The position numbers were made by a program, and so were the translations under genes. Below the pieces are notes generated by a model. It did no database searches. It was not told where the DNA came from and saw nothing but the letters and a program-made list of their open reading frames with translations. Of a stretch of 41,734 bases of DNA, positions 24,199 to 31,681 are shown in pieces. Position 1 is the first letter of the stretch, and every line of letters begins with the position of its first letter. This DNA comes from a virus: positions 1 through 41,734 of IMG/VR virus record IMGVR_UViG_3300035670_000494; one strand, given 5' to 3'.

Positions 24199-24850
24199 CT
24201 CCAAGTCTTTGACGAATGTCCGCTGCAACCGTCTGAGCGAGGTCTTCACCATCCTCGTGGCCCCGGATCATTGCGCTTAGGGCATTCTCTGCGTCGACCA
24301 GCAGCCCCGTCAATTCAGACAGGTTGTGCTCTTGCTTTGCCTGTTCTGCGGCGGCAGCAAGCGGCAGTCTGGCCCACCCCTCGAACCAATCAGCCGAAAC
24401 CCCAAAGCCCGGAAACAGCGACCAATCTCCCGGACCAACATAATGCGTGACAAACCAGCGTCCGCCATAGCTATAAAAAGGGTCGTCCTTTTGTCGCGGT
24501 AGCGTTTTGGCTAAAATGTGCACTCCATTCTGCGGAGCACTGTCCATCGGTAAAATCTGTGTTAGACCCTCGGTATGGCGAGGGACGAGGTGGTGCGCCT
24601 TACGCTGGGCTTCGATGGTGTCGGCGTCGGCGTCGGCGCGGCAGTTCCATGCTGCAATTGCTTCGGCTTCAAGGCTCGGCAAGTCGGATTGCATGTGAAC
24701 GTCTTGATCGACCATCACATTCGCGCCGACAGCATCGCATTCACCGCACTGAATTGTGATGGTGTCGCAGTCGGCATCGAATGGCATAATGACGGGATAC
24801 AATCGCGCCTCACCCCCACAAAACGGACACGGTTTCAGTTCCTCGGTCAT
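24182..24850 (-). CDS. Lar-like restriction alleviation protein with DUF551-like domain
   Basis: A 222-residue protein. The first 75 residues match the Lar/restriction-alleviation zinc ribbon: LKPCPFCGGEA with C8 and C11, then C35 and C38, and an EAIAAWNCRAD end. Lar proteins modulate host type I restriction. Residues about 98-165 (LPMDSAPQNGVHILAK, then WFEGWARLPLAA) resemble a DUF551-like domain, giving an apparent fusion. The C-terminal 50 residues are helical. ATGA-type overlap with the upstream gene. Confidence 0.68.
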   Translation of the reverse strand: MTEELKPCPFCGGEARLYPVIMPFDADCDTITIQCGECDAVGANVMVDQDVHMQSDLPSLEAEAIAAWNCRADADADTIEAQRKAHHLVPRHTEGLTQILPMDSAPQNGVHILAKTLPRQKDDPFYSYGGRWFVTHYVGPGDWSLFPGFGVSADWFEGWARLPLAAAAEQAKQEHNLSELTGLLVDAENALSAMIRGHEDGEDLAQTVAADIRQRLGDGRDQ

Positions 24851-25200
24851 GTGTTGTCTCCTAGGGCTGCGAACAAGCTAGCGTATTGCCGCTCAAACTC
24901 TACTCGCTCCATGTGCGAATGTTGGTGTTCCCAAAGGTCTCCAAGGGCTTCACGCAAAGCCTCCCGCATCCTCTCCGCATCACGAAGGGCACGGGTGAGG
25001 GTTTCGCGGGCGTTGACCAGTTCGACGATCAGGGCAAGGTCATAGCCTTGCAACGGCTCAACCATATCAAAGCCAGTCTCACCGGGCGTTCCTGCAAATA
25101 ACGTTGGCGGCAAGCCGACTTCAGGCTCGCCATATGCAACCCAAGGCCCCGGCGTCGCTCTCTCCGCCAGCGCGTCGATCTTGTCGGCTAGGTTATTCAT
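24847..25200 (-). CDS. Hypothetical protein with coiled coil
   Basis: A 117-residue protein from ATG 25200 (MNNLADKIDALAERATPGPWVAYG). The frame is open to 25347, but that part is covered by another gene in a different frame, so the shorter start is chosen. The ATPGPW motif recurs in many phage accessory proteins of unknown function. The second half is helical, RDAERMREALREALGDLWEH. The ribosome site is weak, so coupling is likely. Confidence 0.6.
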   Translation of the reverse strand: MNNLADKIDALAERATPGPWVAYGEPEVGLPPTLFAGTPGETGFDMVEPLQGYDLALIVELVNARETLTRALRDAERMREALREALGDLWEHQHSHMERVEFERQYASLFAALGDNT

Positions 25201-25363
25201 GGGGGGTGTCCTTGGGTTGAAATTCGCCGCAGAGATGGCTTGGCGCGGTGCCGACGGGGGCCGGAAATCGGAAGCACGTAAAACCTGTGGTCCAGCGATC
25301 ATCGAACGGATCGAAGAAGTTTCTCGCCCACCACCGGCACCGCTCACACTTGTTCGTTTCCAT
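25193..25363 (-). CDS. Small Cys-rich protein
   Basis: A 56-residue gene beginning METNKCERCRWWARNFFD and containing Cys at C6, C9, about 34 and about 49. CxxC followed by two spaced Cys is compatible with a zinc or iron site. ATG 25363 follows a GGGGGGAG stretch, overlaps the upstream stop by TGATG, and its end overlaps the next start. These features make it convincing despite its size. Confidence 0.6.
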   Translation of the reverse strand: METNKCERCRWWARNFFDPFDDRWTTGFTCFRFPAPVGTAPSHLCGEFQPKDTPHE

Positions 25364-25680
25364 CACTCCCCCCTCGCCTTAGCGATAACCTGGCTGTCAT
25401 TCATCAGAGTGTCCTTCGCCTCATCAAACTTGATAGCGAACCAGTCGTTAGCGTCAAGCAGATAATTGGCCTCGCGGACGCCATGGCCGACAGTGCCGTG
25501 ATCCCGGCCAATCATTCGGCCAACTGCGGCAGCGCCGTAGCCCAGGTCATGCAGAATCTTGTAAAGCGCAAAGCGCGGAACGGTATAAAGCCGCTCTCGG
25601 CTACGCCCCAGAATGTCATCCTCGCTCACCAGGAACGAGGAAGCAACCGCCTCAACGGCCCTCTTGGCTATCGGGTGCAT
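25363..25680 (-). CDS. Stand-alone DnaA domain IV-like protein
   Basis: A 105-residue protein from ATG 25680 (GAGGAG eight bases upstream). Residues 36-70 (FALYKILHDLGYGAAAVGRM and then GRDHGTVGHG) match the DnaA-box-binding helix-turn-helix, including its signature motif. No ATPase domain is present, so it could bind host or phage DnaA boxes as a competitor, a replication-start factor or a regulator. ATG 25710 is an alternative start. Confidence 0.75.
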   Translation of the reverse strand: MHPIAKRAVEAVASSFLVSEDDILGRSRERLYTVPRFALYKILHDLGYGAAAVGRMIGRDHGTVGHGVREANYLLDANDWFAIKFDEAKDTLMNDSQVIAKARGE

Positions 25681-25777
25681 TCCGGCGCTCCTCACAAAAC
25701 CTCGACCCATCGGCTCGCCGCAGCGGCCAGGCGGAGTCTTTCGACTTTCGGTAGCGGTCTTTCGTGCAGTGCTTCAT
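25652..25777 (-). CDS. Small basic protein
   Basis: A 41-residue Arg/Lys-rich gene (MKHCTKDRYRKSKDS) with a strong TGGAGG six bases before ATG 25777. It overlaps the DnaA-like gene start by 29 bases. The charge suggests nucleic-acid binding. It fills the otherwise empty 25680-25805 gap. Confidence 0.5.
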   Translation of the reverse strand: MKHCTKDRYRKSKDSAWPLRRADGSRFCEERRNAPDSQEGR

Positions 25778-25804
25778 CTAATCCTCCATATCAATACAAG
25801 CAAC

Positions 25805-26158
25805 TTATCCCCGGTTTAGCACCTCGTCAACAAAAAAATCGACCTTGGCCTGAGCCTCCTCGCAGCCATGGCAGACCATCCAAGTATCGCCGCATTCGTC
25901 CTCCAGATACCGCTGCCAATCACGCTGCTCTGGCGAGAGCCTACCGCCCGTCGCCTTCTTCATTTCGATCCACAGTTTCCACTCAGGGACATAGAGGTCG
26001 GGGACACCGCGACACACACCCTCAGACTTGAGGCGAGCCGCAGTAGCCTTGGAGCGATACCCGCCGTTTGCGATGGCGAAGATTCTGACCGGGCCATACT
26101 TGCGGCGGAACCACTGGACGAAATAGACTTGCTCCAGATGCTCGGATGGCTCGGTCAA
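25805..26158 (-). CDS. VRR-NUC nuclease
   Basis: A 117-residue single-domain nuclease from TTG 26158, which overlaps the upstream stop as TTGA and follows GGGAG by eight bases. The usual virus-type replication-repair nuclease motifs are visible: the Glu of SEHLEQ, IANGG, GVPDLYVPEWKLWIEMKK with the PD-(D/E)xK core (D, E, K), and LSPEQRDWQRYLE. In phages it probably processes branched DNA. The frame remains open upstream to 26392 but is covered by another gene. Confidence 0.85.
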   Translation of the reverse strand: MTEPSEHLEQVYFVQWFRRKYGPVRIFAIANGGYRSKATAARLKSEGVCRGVPDLYVPEWKLWIEMKKATGGRLSPEQRDWQRYLEDECGDTWMVCHGCEEAQAKVDFFVDEVLNRG

Positions 26159-26346
26159 AACGGCACTCCCTCTTTGTGTGCTGGGCAGGCGTTGATCCTT
26201 GCCACATGATCTGCTGGCGGCTCTCTCTCGAAATACTGACACCAAGTTCCCTCGTAGTGAGCGCAAGTGTGGCAGCATCGCGGTCGGCCCAGGGCGGCCC
26301 ATGCCTCCCACTGGATCAAAGCCTCTGGCTTGGGATGCACTACCAC
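26155..26346 (-). CDS. Small zinc-binding-like protein
   Basis: A 63-residue protein with RCCHTCAHYEGTWCQYF and NACPAHK, i.e. CxxC, one Cys about ten residues on, and a distal Cys, typical of small phage metal-binding proteins. It sits between the helicase and the VRR-NUC gene with overlaps at both ends. Role is unknown. Confidence 0.65.
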   Translation of the reverse strand: MVVHPKPEALIQWEAWAALGRPRCCHTCAHYEGTWCQYFEREPPADHVARINACPAHKEGVPF

Positions 26347-27920
26347 CTCCGCTCAAGGACCCTACGATACTTCCCGTCCCGCTTGTGCGCAATAGACCGT
26401 GGCGGATTGCCCGCCGTCAATGCCCCAGCCCAATCGTCCAGCGCCTCCGAATCGAACTTGACCCCGCTCTCCCATGCTATCGTGGCGATGGTCTTGCGCG
26501 CCTTCTGCCCCGCGTAGCCATCGTGCAGAACAGTCAGATACTCGGTTACTGGCGGGTCGGAAATTGCGCCGTAGTAGGTGACGGCCAACATTTCCTTGCC
26601 ACTGGCCTTTGAGACATGCCTGCGCCAGTGCCATGAGGTTACGTCCATTTCCTCAACCTCGATCCCCATGATGTCATCTTGGCGCAAAGAGAAGTCCTTT
26701 TCCTCCGGCTCCGGCACAGGGAATGGCTCTCCGCAGGCAGGGCAGACCTTGGCGCTGATATGCACCAGTTCCCAGCAGTTCTCGCAGGACTTGGTGAGTG
26801 GCTCGCCGGAACCTTCGCCAGCCTTCTTTGGCGGGACGATGGCTGTGATGGGGCCGTGTTGTGCGACCACACCCGCAAAGTCCAGAACGATGCAGTCGGT
26901 TTTCCCCTCAGATACGCGCATACCGCGTCCGGCCATCTGGACGTATAGGCTGGGCGACATGGTTGGCCGGAGCATGGCAACCAGATCAATGCCGGGATGG
27001 TCAAAGCCTGTGGTGAGAACGGATACGTTGGCAAGCGCCCTGATGCGACCGGCCTTGAAGTCCGCCAGAATGCGCTCGCGCTCCGGCTTACTAGTTTCAC
27101 CAGTAACTACTTCTGCGGCAATGCCGTAGGCGCAGAGAATCTCTGCCATGTGGCGAGCGTGGGTTACGCCGGTGCAGAACAAGAGCCATGCCTTGCGATC
27201 TTGGCCAATGGCGACAATTTCCTTGGCGATCTGGAAGTTGTATTCGTCGGTATCCACCCGCGCGGCCAGTTCCGACTCGATATACTCCCCGCCGCGCTTG
27301 TGGACGCCTGACAGGTCGTAGGTCGTGCCGGTCAGCTTGGAGCGGAGTGGCGACAGGAAGCCGCCAGCCACCAGTTCCTCGATGCTGACCGGCTGAATCA
27401 GGTCATCGAATATGGCGGGCTTGTCGGTGATGAGGCCGTGACCCAGCCTCCAGGGGCTTGCGGTTAGACCCACGACTCGCATTGCTGGATTGATGGCGAG
27501 AAGGTCGCCAAGCAGGGTCCGGTAGCTGCCCTCGTCCTTGTGGCCGACCAGATGGCACTCGTCGATCAGGCACAGGTCGATGTGTCCGATTCTTGTGGCC
27601 TTATTTCGGACGGATTGCACCCCCGCGAACGTTATGGCCTCGCCCAACTGACGCTTGCCCACGCTGGCTGAATAGATGCCAACCGGGGCGTTGCGCCAGT
27701 GTTGGAGTAGCTTTTCGTGATTCTGTTCGATCAATTCCTTCTGGTGGGTGAGCATGAGTATGCGGGTTTCAGGCCATGACTGGACCGCGTTCTTGCACAG
27801 GGCCGCGACAATGTGGCTCTTGCCCGCGCCAGTCGGCAGGACAAGGCAGGGGTTGCCATCATTGCTGCGGAACCAGTCATAGAGGTCGTCAATGGCCTTT
27901 TGCTGGTATGGCCTTAACAC
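26340..27920 (-). CDS. SF2 DNA helicase with zinc ribbon
   Basis: A 526-residue SF2 helicase of the DEAD/DEAH type, resembling the RadD/phage recombination helicases. Motif I is PTGAGKS at 29-35, motif II DECH at 120-123, motif III TAS at 153-155, and motif VI QMAGRGMR at 328-335. A four-Cys zinc ribbon follows (C379, C382, C393, C396). It would unwind recombination or replication intermediates together with the neighbouring nucleases. Confidence 0.9.
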   Translation of the reverse strand: MLRPYQQKAIDDLYDWFRSNDGNPCLVLPTGAGKSHIVAALCKNAVQSWPETRILMLTHQKELIEQNHEKLLQHWRNAPVGIYSASVGKRQLGEAITFAGVQSVRNKATRIGHIDLCLIDECHLVGHKDEGSYRTLLGDLLAINPAMRVVGLTASPWRLGHGLITDKPAIFDDLIQPVSIEELVAGGFLSPLRSKLTGTTYDLSGVHKRGGEYIESELAARVDTDEYNFQIAKEIVAIGQDRKAWLLFCTGVTHARHMAEILCAYGIAAEVVTGETSKPERERILADFKAGRIRALANVSVLTTGFDHPGIDLVAMLRPTMSPSLYVQMAGRGMRVSEGKTDCIVLDFAGVVAQHGPITAIVPPKKAGEGSGEPLTKSCENCWELVHISAKVCPACGEPFPVPEPEEKDFSLRQDDIMGIEVEEMDVTSWHWRRHVSKASGKEMLAVTYYGAISDPPVTEYLTVLHDGYAGQKARKTIATIAWESGVKFDSEALDDWAGALTAGNPPRSIAHKRDGKYRRVLERRW

Positions 27921-28510
27921 TCAAGCACCAGAAAATAGCTGTGAAAGATTCGCGCATGGCGCTGCTTGCCAGCCCGGTTCGGCGATGGCATCCTATGCTT
28001 TGCGGCCAAAACAAACAGGTCTTTCAGCCGAAAACCATATTCAGAGGCCCAATTGATTACGTTGGCGTGTGTGCAGTGCATCTTGTGATTGTGGATGATG
28101 TCTTGGCACTTGAAAACCACAATTCCGCCCTTGCGAAGAACGCGAGAGCATTCCATGAGCGTTCCCCTGTAGTGCGCTTCGAGTTCATCATAGCGCCAGT
28201 AACCAGCGAACCGCTTTGCCATCACCATCCTGCCATTCCCCTCGCGGCCTTGCCGAACGTAAGTCAGGAATGGAGGATCGAATACAACGCTGCCAATATG
28301 GTTGTCTGGCAGCGGTATGTCTGTGCTTGATGCCTCTACAACACACTCATGGAGTGGCTGAATGTCAAAGCAATGCCTTGGCCTGTCCAGCATATCCCAG
28401 AACTTGCCATTCCCATAGGTCAAATCGGCGTCAAATCCTTCCGGGCAGTAAAGTTCCTTGATCCAGCCAAGAATTTCGTGCTGGTCGTGTGATATTGATT
28501 TGACTGTCAC
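27914..28510 (-). CDS. DNA methyltransferase
   Basis: A 198-residue SAM-dependent methyltransferase. DPPF at 78-81 (motif IV, amino-methylating) is clear, and LTYGNGKFWD near residue 30 may be the SAM-binding region. VLRKGGIVVFKCQD is a typical strand-helix segment. It probably modifies phage DNA to evade host restriction, or methylates it for regulation. The target base (N6-A or N4-C) cannot be told apart from this motif alone. No partner endonuclease is nearby. Confidence 0.78.
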   Translation of the reverse strand: MTVKSISHDQHEILGWIKELYCPEGFDADLTYGNGKFWDMLDRPRHCFDIQPLHECVVEASSTDIPLPDNHIGSVVFDPPFLTYVRQGREGNGRMVMAKRFAGYWRYDELEAHYRGTLMECSRVLRKGGIVVFKCQDIIHNHKMHCTHANVINWASEYGFRLKDLFVLAAKHRMPSPNRAGKQRHARIFHSYFLVLEC

Positions 28511-29484
28511 CCCACCACCTCCGCACTAGGAAACAACGCCTTAACCTCAGCCACCTCATCCGACACTACAGCCGAAGGATTCGCCAAAATCTCGCGCGAC
28601 TTTAAGCCATCGGGGCCGTTGAGCGCCCACTTGCCGTCAATCAGCCACTCCACATGGCGTCCGTCATCGCGTGGCCGCATCTCCCACGGCACCAGATCGG
28701 GGTGGATGACATGACTGTCGCAGCCCTCGTGCTGATATTCCTCTGGGATCACATCGCCCCAGACCGCACAGTGGAATGTGTTATTACTCTGCGGTGTCGA
28801 GTGGCAGCATGTGCGGCAGTTGGCGTGTTTGATCGGCTTCTTCTCATGGCAGAATGAGTAGGCCGGACAGAACTTGCATTGCCACCAACTCGGATCGGTC
28901 GAGATGGGCGGAGGCATACGCTCTGCCAGCGCCAGCTTCTTCCCGCGCTCGATATACTTGACGGCGGTTTCAGGGTCGGCCTCGATCAGTTCGATGTGTA
29001 GCCTGTCATCGTCCTTGCACACCGCCACATACAGCGCATAGGCCATATTGGTGCCGTGCATGTAGCAGACCATCTGGACGTAGTGCTGCCATTTGGCATC
29101 CTTTACCCCTTTTGCTGCCAATTCGTCGAACGACTTCTTCGAGTGGGTCTTGACCTCAAGGACGCCATTGCGGCGGTCGATCTTGACAACGCCGTCCAGC
29201 GAGCCGGAAACGTGTGAGCCAAACACAACACGGCGCTGCGTCTCGGTGACGATAATGCCAGCCTCGCGCAAGTCGGAGATGACCCAATTTTCCTCATGGT
29301 GGCCGCGCCGGAACAGGCGGAGAATGCGGCCAGGGAATGCTTCTTGGATCGACCAGCGAAAGTTGAGCCATAGGTAACGGTCGCATGGATGACCCAGGAG
29401 GCTAACGCCCATATGGCCGCGTGGGCGGCTGGGTCGTGACTCATGGTGAGCATCAATGCGCTCTATTATTTCTGTGGGGGTCAT
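28507..29484 (-). CDS. Cas4/AddB-like Fe-S nuclease with extra Cys domain
   Basis: A 325-residue PD-(D/E)xK exonuclease. Catalytic residues D97, E110 and K112 (GSLDGVVKIDRR, GVLEVKTHS) are intact. C34 plus C203, C206 and C212 (CKFCPAYSFC) give the one-plus-three Cys arrangement of the Cas4/AddB 4Fe-4S cluster. A second Cys group (C223, C226, C227, C239, C255) follows and is not part of that pattern. It probably resects DNA ends for recombination with the DUF669 protein and helicase. Confidence 0.8.
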   Translation of the reverse strand: MTPTEIIERIDAHHESRPSRPRGHMGVSLLGHPCDRYLWLNFRWSIQEAFPGRILRLFRRGHHEENWVISDLREAGIIVTETQRRVVFGSHVSGSLDGVVKIDRRNGVLEVKTHSKKSFDELAAKGVKDAKWQHYVQMVCYMHGTNMAYALYVAVCKDDDRLHIELIEADPETAVKYIERGKKLALAERMPPPISTDPSWWQCKFCPAYSFCHEKKPIKHANCRTCCHSTPQSNNTFHCAVWGDVIPEEYQHEGCDSHVIHPDLVPWEMRPRDDGRHVEWLIDGKWALNGPDGLKSREILANPSAVVSDEVAEVKALFPSAEVVG

Positions 29485-29503
29485 GCACCAATCCTAAAAC
29501 AAT

Positions 29504-29534
29504 CCCCCGCCCCAGCAACAAGCCAGAGCGGGGG
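29504..29534 (-). terminator. Probable Rho-independent terminator inside the leftward operon
   Basis: On the - strand CCCCCGC and GCGGGGG form a 7-bp stem around 17 bases, followed by ATTGTTTT. It lies between the DUF669 gene and the nuclease gene. Partial termination would give more of the single-strand binding and ATPase proteins than of downstream genes. Confidence 0.55.
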
Positions 29535-29541
29535 AAGTTGC

Positions 29542-30024
29542 TTACTTCTTCATCCAGGGCGGCGTGTTGTCGCTCTGCGCTGCCTTCGGCTCTGCGACCG
29601 TGTTGGTCGGCAGGATAGAGCCAGCGACCGCCTTAAAGCCGCTCACATCGTTGCGGGCCTCATAGTCGCCCTTGGCCGGGCTGGTCTTGACCTTGATCTG
29701 GAGTTCGCCGCCAATCAACTGGTCGGTGTCCTCCAGCTTGGCGAGGCCAACTGCCCGCATGACAGAGCCAAGCTGCTCGCGTCCAATGCGCTCTGCCTCC
29801 GGGTTGCGGTTGCGCAGGTTGATGTTGGCGAAGATCACCCGGCCCTGATGGCTCGGCCCAACGATGTCATAGCGCACAGCGATAAGCTGGCCGCTCCGGT
29901 CCTTGGTCGGGCGCAGATCAGCCTTGGTGATCTTGGCGGTATACCACCCATCCGGGATAAGGTCGTAGGAACGATCCGATTCCGGCAGATCGTTGACGTT
30001 GATTGATTCTCCGAGAAAACCCAT
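29542..30024 (-). CDS. DUF669-like single-strand DNA-binding protein
   Basis: A 160-residue protein. LIPDGWYTAKITKADLRPTK starts an OB-like fold (about 20-110), and an acidic/Ser/Pro tail ends PPWMKK, as in many phage ssDNA-binding proteins. It lies next to a RecA-like ATPase and a nuclease, an arrangement of phage recombination modules. TAAGGAG precedes ATG 30024. Confidence 0.72.
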   Translation of the reverse strand: MGFLGESINVNDLPESDRSYDLIPDGWYTAKITKADLRPTKDRSGQLIAVRYDIVGPSHQGRVIFANINLRNRNPEAERIGREQLGSVMRAVGLAKLEDTDQLIGGELQIKVKTSPAKGDYEARNDVSGFKAVAGSILPTNTVAEPKAAQSDNTPPWMKK

Positions 30025-30036
30025 TTTGCTAACTCC

Positions 30037-30132
30037 TTAGCGGTTGAAATACATGATGAGGTCTACGACGATGCTAAACATGCCGTATGACATGAGGAGC
30101 CATTGCGTAAATTCTATGATGTTCTCCTTCAC
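30037..30132 (-). CDS. Tiny membrane peptide
   Basis: A 31-residue reading frame from GTG 30132, which overlaps the stop of the gene upstream as GTGA. The hydrophobic core (WLLMSYGMFSIVVDLIMYF) would span the membrane once. It fills the 105-base gap between two genes, and its TAA overlaps the ribosome site of the next gene. It is small, so confidence is moderate. Confidence 0.4.
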   Translation of the reverse strand: MKENIIEFTQWLLMSYGMFSIVVDLIMYFNR

Positions 30133-30521
30133 TCCACCTTCTCCTTCGTGATCGAAAATGAAGGACGCCCGGGCTTGGCTGTGATTGCCTTCGCCAGTGG
30201 TCCGGTAATATCAGGGGCGGTTGCTTTCCACACAGCCATGTTAATCTCCGGCTTCCACCGAAACAGGCTTGAGAGGTGGCTGGACAACCCATGCTCTGCG
30301 GCCAGTTCTTGCAGTTTGTCAGCATCGACCTTGCGGTCAATCCGGCCAGTGACCTTGATGACAAAGCCATCCGGCTTGGCCGTCTCGGTGCCATCGAGGT
30401 TATCCGCAATGCCAATCAGGGAGCGCAAGCGGTCCTCGATCTGGCGGCGGCGTTCGATGACCTTCTGCTCATAGTTCTTGGCTTCGAGCCATTCGGAGGC
30501 GAGGGATTGGAGTTCGGTCAT
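30129..30521 (-). CDS. Hypothetical recombination-module protein
   Basis: A 130-residue protein with a helical N-terminal half (EQKVIERRRQIEDRLRSLIG) and a beta-like centre (KPDGFVIKVTGRIDRKV). It lies between an ATPase/HTH pair and the DUF669 gene, so a role in DNA handling is likely. Proteins of similar layout are found beside DUF669 genes, but I cannot name a family with certainty. Confidence 0.6.
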   Translation of the reverse strand: MTELQSLASEWLEAKNYEQKVIERRRQIEDRLRSLIGIADNLDGTETAKPDGFVIKVTGRIDRKVDADKLQELAAEHGLSSHLSSLFRWKPEINMAVWKATAPDITGPLAKAITAKPGRPSFSITKEKVE

Positions 30522-30700
30522 ACCTTGCCTCCAACTCGCGGCCTATAGTCCGAGAACGGAATCGAGAAGGTCTTGGCGTATTCCTGCGCCGTGCGCTTCT
30601 GGATGCCAATGAACTTGATCGTCTCGGCCAGCGTCTTGCCCTTGCCGGAGTAGAAGCGCATCAACTCGACGCGCTTGTCCTTGGTGGCGATGCGGCTCAT
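30518..30700 (-). CDS. Small HTH-like protein
   Basis: A 60-residue basic protein. TLAETIKFIGIQKRTAQEYA looks like a helix-turn-helix recognition region. It overlaps the ATPase gene upstream by ATGA. It may bind DNA near the origin or regulate the operon. Confidence 0.6.
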   Translation of the reverse strand: MSRIATKDKRVELMRFYSGKGKTLAETIKFIGIQKRTAQEYAKTFSIPFSDYRPRVGGKV

Positions 30701-31374
30701 GCCCCACCACCAATCTTGCGGATGATCGCACCAAGGTCAGGGGCTTCCCACTGGCCCAGCTTGCCAGAGCGGTCCTTGGCGAGCCAGATGCCATCGTCCT
30801 TGCACTGGAGGGCGCGCTGGACATTGCCATCCGCATCCCGCTCAAGGCGCAGCGCAAGCACCAGATCGAAGAAGTAGGGCAGGCCCTGAGTGAGCGACTT
30901 ACCCGGCATCGAGGGGTTGTAGACCACCTTGCCCATCTCGTCCTGGCTCTTTTCCAGCTTGGCGCTGAAATACACGTTCTTGCCGGGAAGATCACGGAAC
31001 GAGCGGATGAGGTCGGTCATCTGTTCCGAGAGAGCGCCGTAGGCGGCGCGGGCGTCCTTGTTCTCTTTCTTCTCGAAGTTGAGAACGACTTCGCCAATCT
31101 CGCTGATGGAGTCGAGGGCGATGGACTCGAACTGCTTGGCCTCGTCCGACTGGCTGGCCCAAAGGAATGCCTCGCCCAGATCGGTCATGTTGGAAATTTC
31201 GATGTAGGGAAGGTTGGCGTCCTGAATGGACAGAAGGCCGCCCTCTGCGGACAGGACGATGGGATTGGGCAGGGTCGGGATGAGGCTGGTTTTGCCGCTG
31301 CCGCTGGCCCCGTAGACCACCATCTTGACGCCGTTGCCGGACAGCGTGCCGGTGCTGCGAATGTTGATTGCCAT
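30697..31374 (-). CDS. RecA/Sak4-like AAA ATPase
   Basis: A 225-residue ATPase from ATG 31374 (GGAG seven bases upstream; the open frame to 31443 is not needed). Walker A is GASGSGKT at 22-29, and the FESIALDSISEIGE segment is the likely Walker B. It resembles phage AAA_24 RecA-fold proteins, including Sak4-type annealases/recombinases. As the first gene of the leftward operon it would be expressed early. Confidence 0.8.
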   Translation of the reverse strand: MAINIRSTGTLSGNGVKMVVYGASGSGKTSLIPTLPNPIVLSAEGGLLSIQDANLPYIEISNMTDLGEAFLWASQSDEAKQFESIALDSISEIGEVVLNFEKKENKDARAAYGALSEQMTDLIRSFRDLPGKNVYFSAKLEKSQDEMGKVVYNPSMPGKSLTQGLPYFFDLVLALRLERDADGNVQRALQCKDDGIWLAKDRSGKLGQWEAPDLGAIIRKIGGGA

Positions 31375-31385
31375 GTTGTTACTCC

Positions 31386-31418
31386 ATCCCGCAAGTCGGC
31401 CAATTCCGGTGGCGGGAT
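31386..31418 (-). promoter_or_regulatory. Hairpin in the leftward leader
   Basis: ATCCCGC and GCGGGAT (7 bp, 19-base loop) lie in the 5' leader of the leftward transcript, ending about 12 bases before its ATG. Part of the ribosome site lies just outside the stem. It could regulate early translation or be a protein site. Confidence 0.4.
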
Positions 31419-31425
31419 ATGGCGC

Positions 31426-31453
31426 ATAGTAGGGGCGTGGCAATCGGTGTCAA
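31426..31453 (-). promoter_or_regulatory. Leftward early promoter
   Basis: On the - strand TTGACA (31448-31453), a 16-base spacer and TACTAT (31426-31431). Transcription would start near 31419, giving a leader of about 45 bases with a hairpin and a normal ribosome site for the ATPase gene. It drives about 11 kb of leftward genes. Confidence 0.7.
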
Positions 31454-31466
31454 GCGAAAAAAGAAT

Positions 31467-31494
31467 TTGACAGGCGGGTTGGTGGTGGTAGGTT
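31467..31494 (+). promoter_or_regulatory. Rightward early promoter (leaderless type)
   Basis: TTGACA (31467-31472), a 16-base spacer and TAGGTT (31489-31494), then six bases to ATG 31501. There is no Shine-Dalgarno sequence. Its -35 box is only 13 bases from the -35 box of the leftward promoter, so the two are back to back and could be jointly controlled. Confidence 0.55.
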
Positions 31495-31500
31495 CGGGGT

Positions 31501-31680
31501 ATGGAAAACGAAATCATCAAACGCGCCCGCCAGATGTTCGTCGAACGGAACAAGGTCAGCGCCATCCTGGAGCGGGCCGCGCTTAACGGCGCGTATGACA
31601 ACGGAACCTATATCCAGCAGTATCTTGCCGAAGCTGAGGCTGAGTTGCTGCGGAATAAGGCTGAGAATGTGGAGGAGTGA
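31501..31680 (+). CDS. Small helical early protein
   Basis: A 59-residue, charged, helical protein (MENEIIKRARQMFVERNKVS) and first gene of the rightward early operon. The ATG lies six bases after the -10 box with no ribosome site, implying a leaderless message. It ends in GGAGGAGTGA, which supplies the site for the next gene. Function is unknown. Confidence 0.65.
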   Translation: MENEIIKRARQMFVERNKVSAILERAALNGAYDNGTYIQQYLAEAEAELLRNKAENVEE

Positions 31681-31681
31681 T

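Noticed and set aside
26158-26392. N-terminal extension of the VRR-NUC protein
   Set aside because: The extra 78 codons overlap another well-supported gene and lack domain similarity. A TTG start with a ribosome site at 26158 gives the normal family length.
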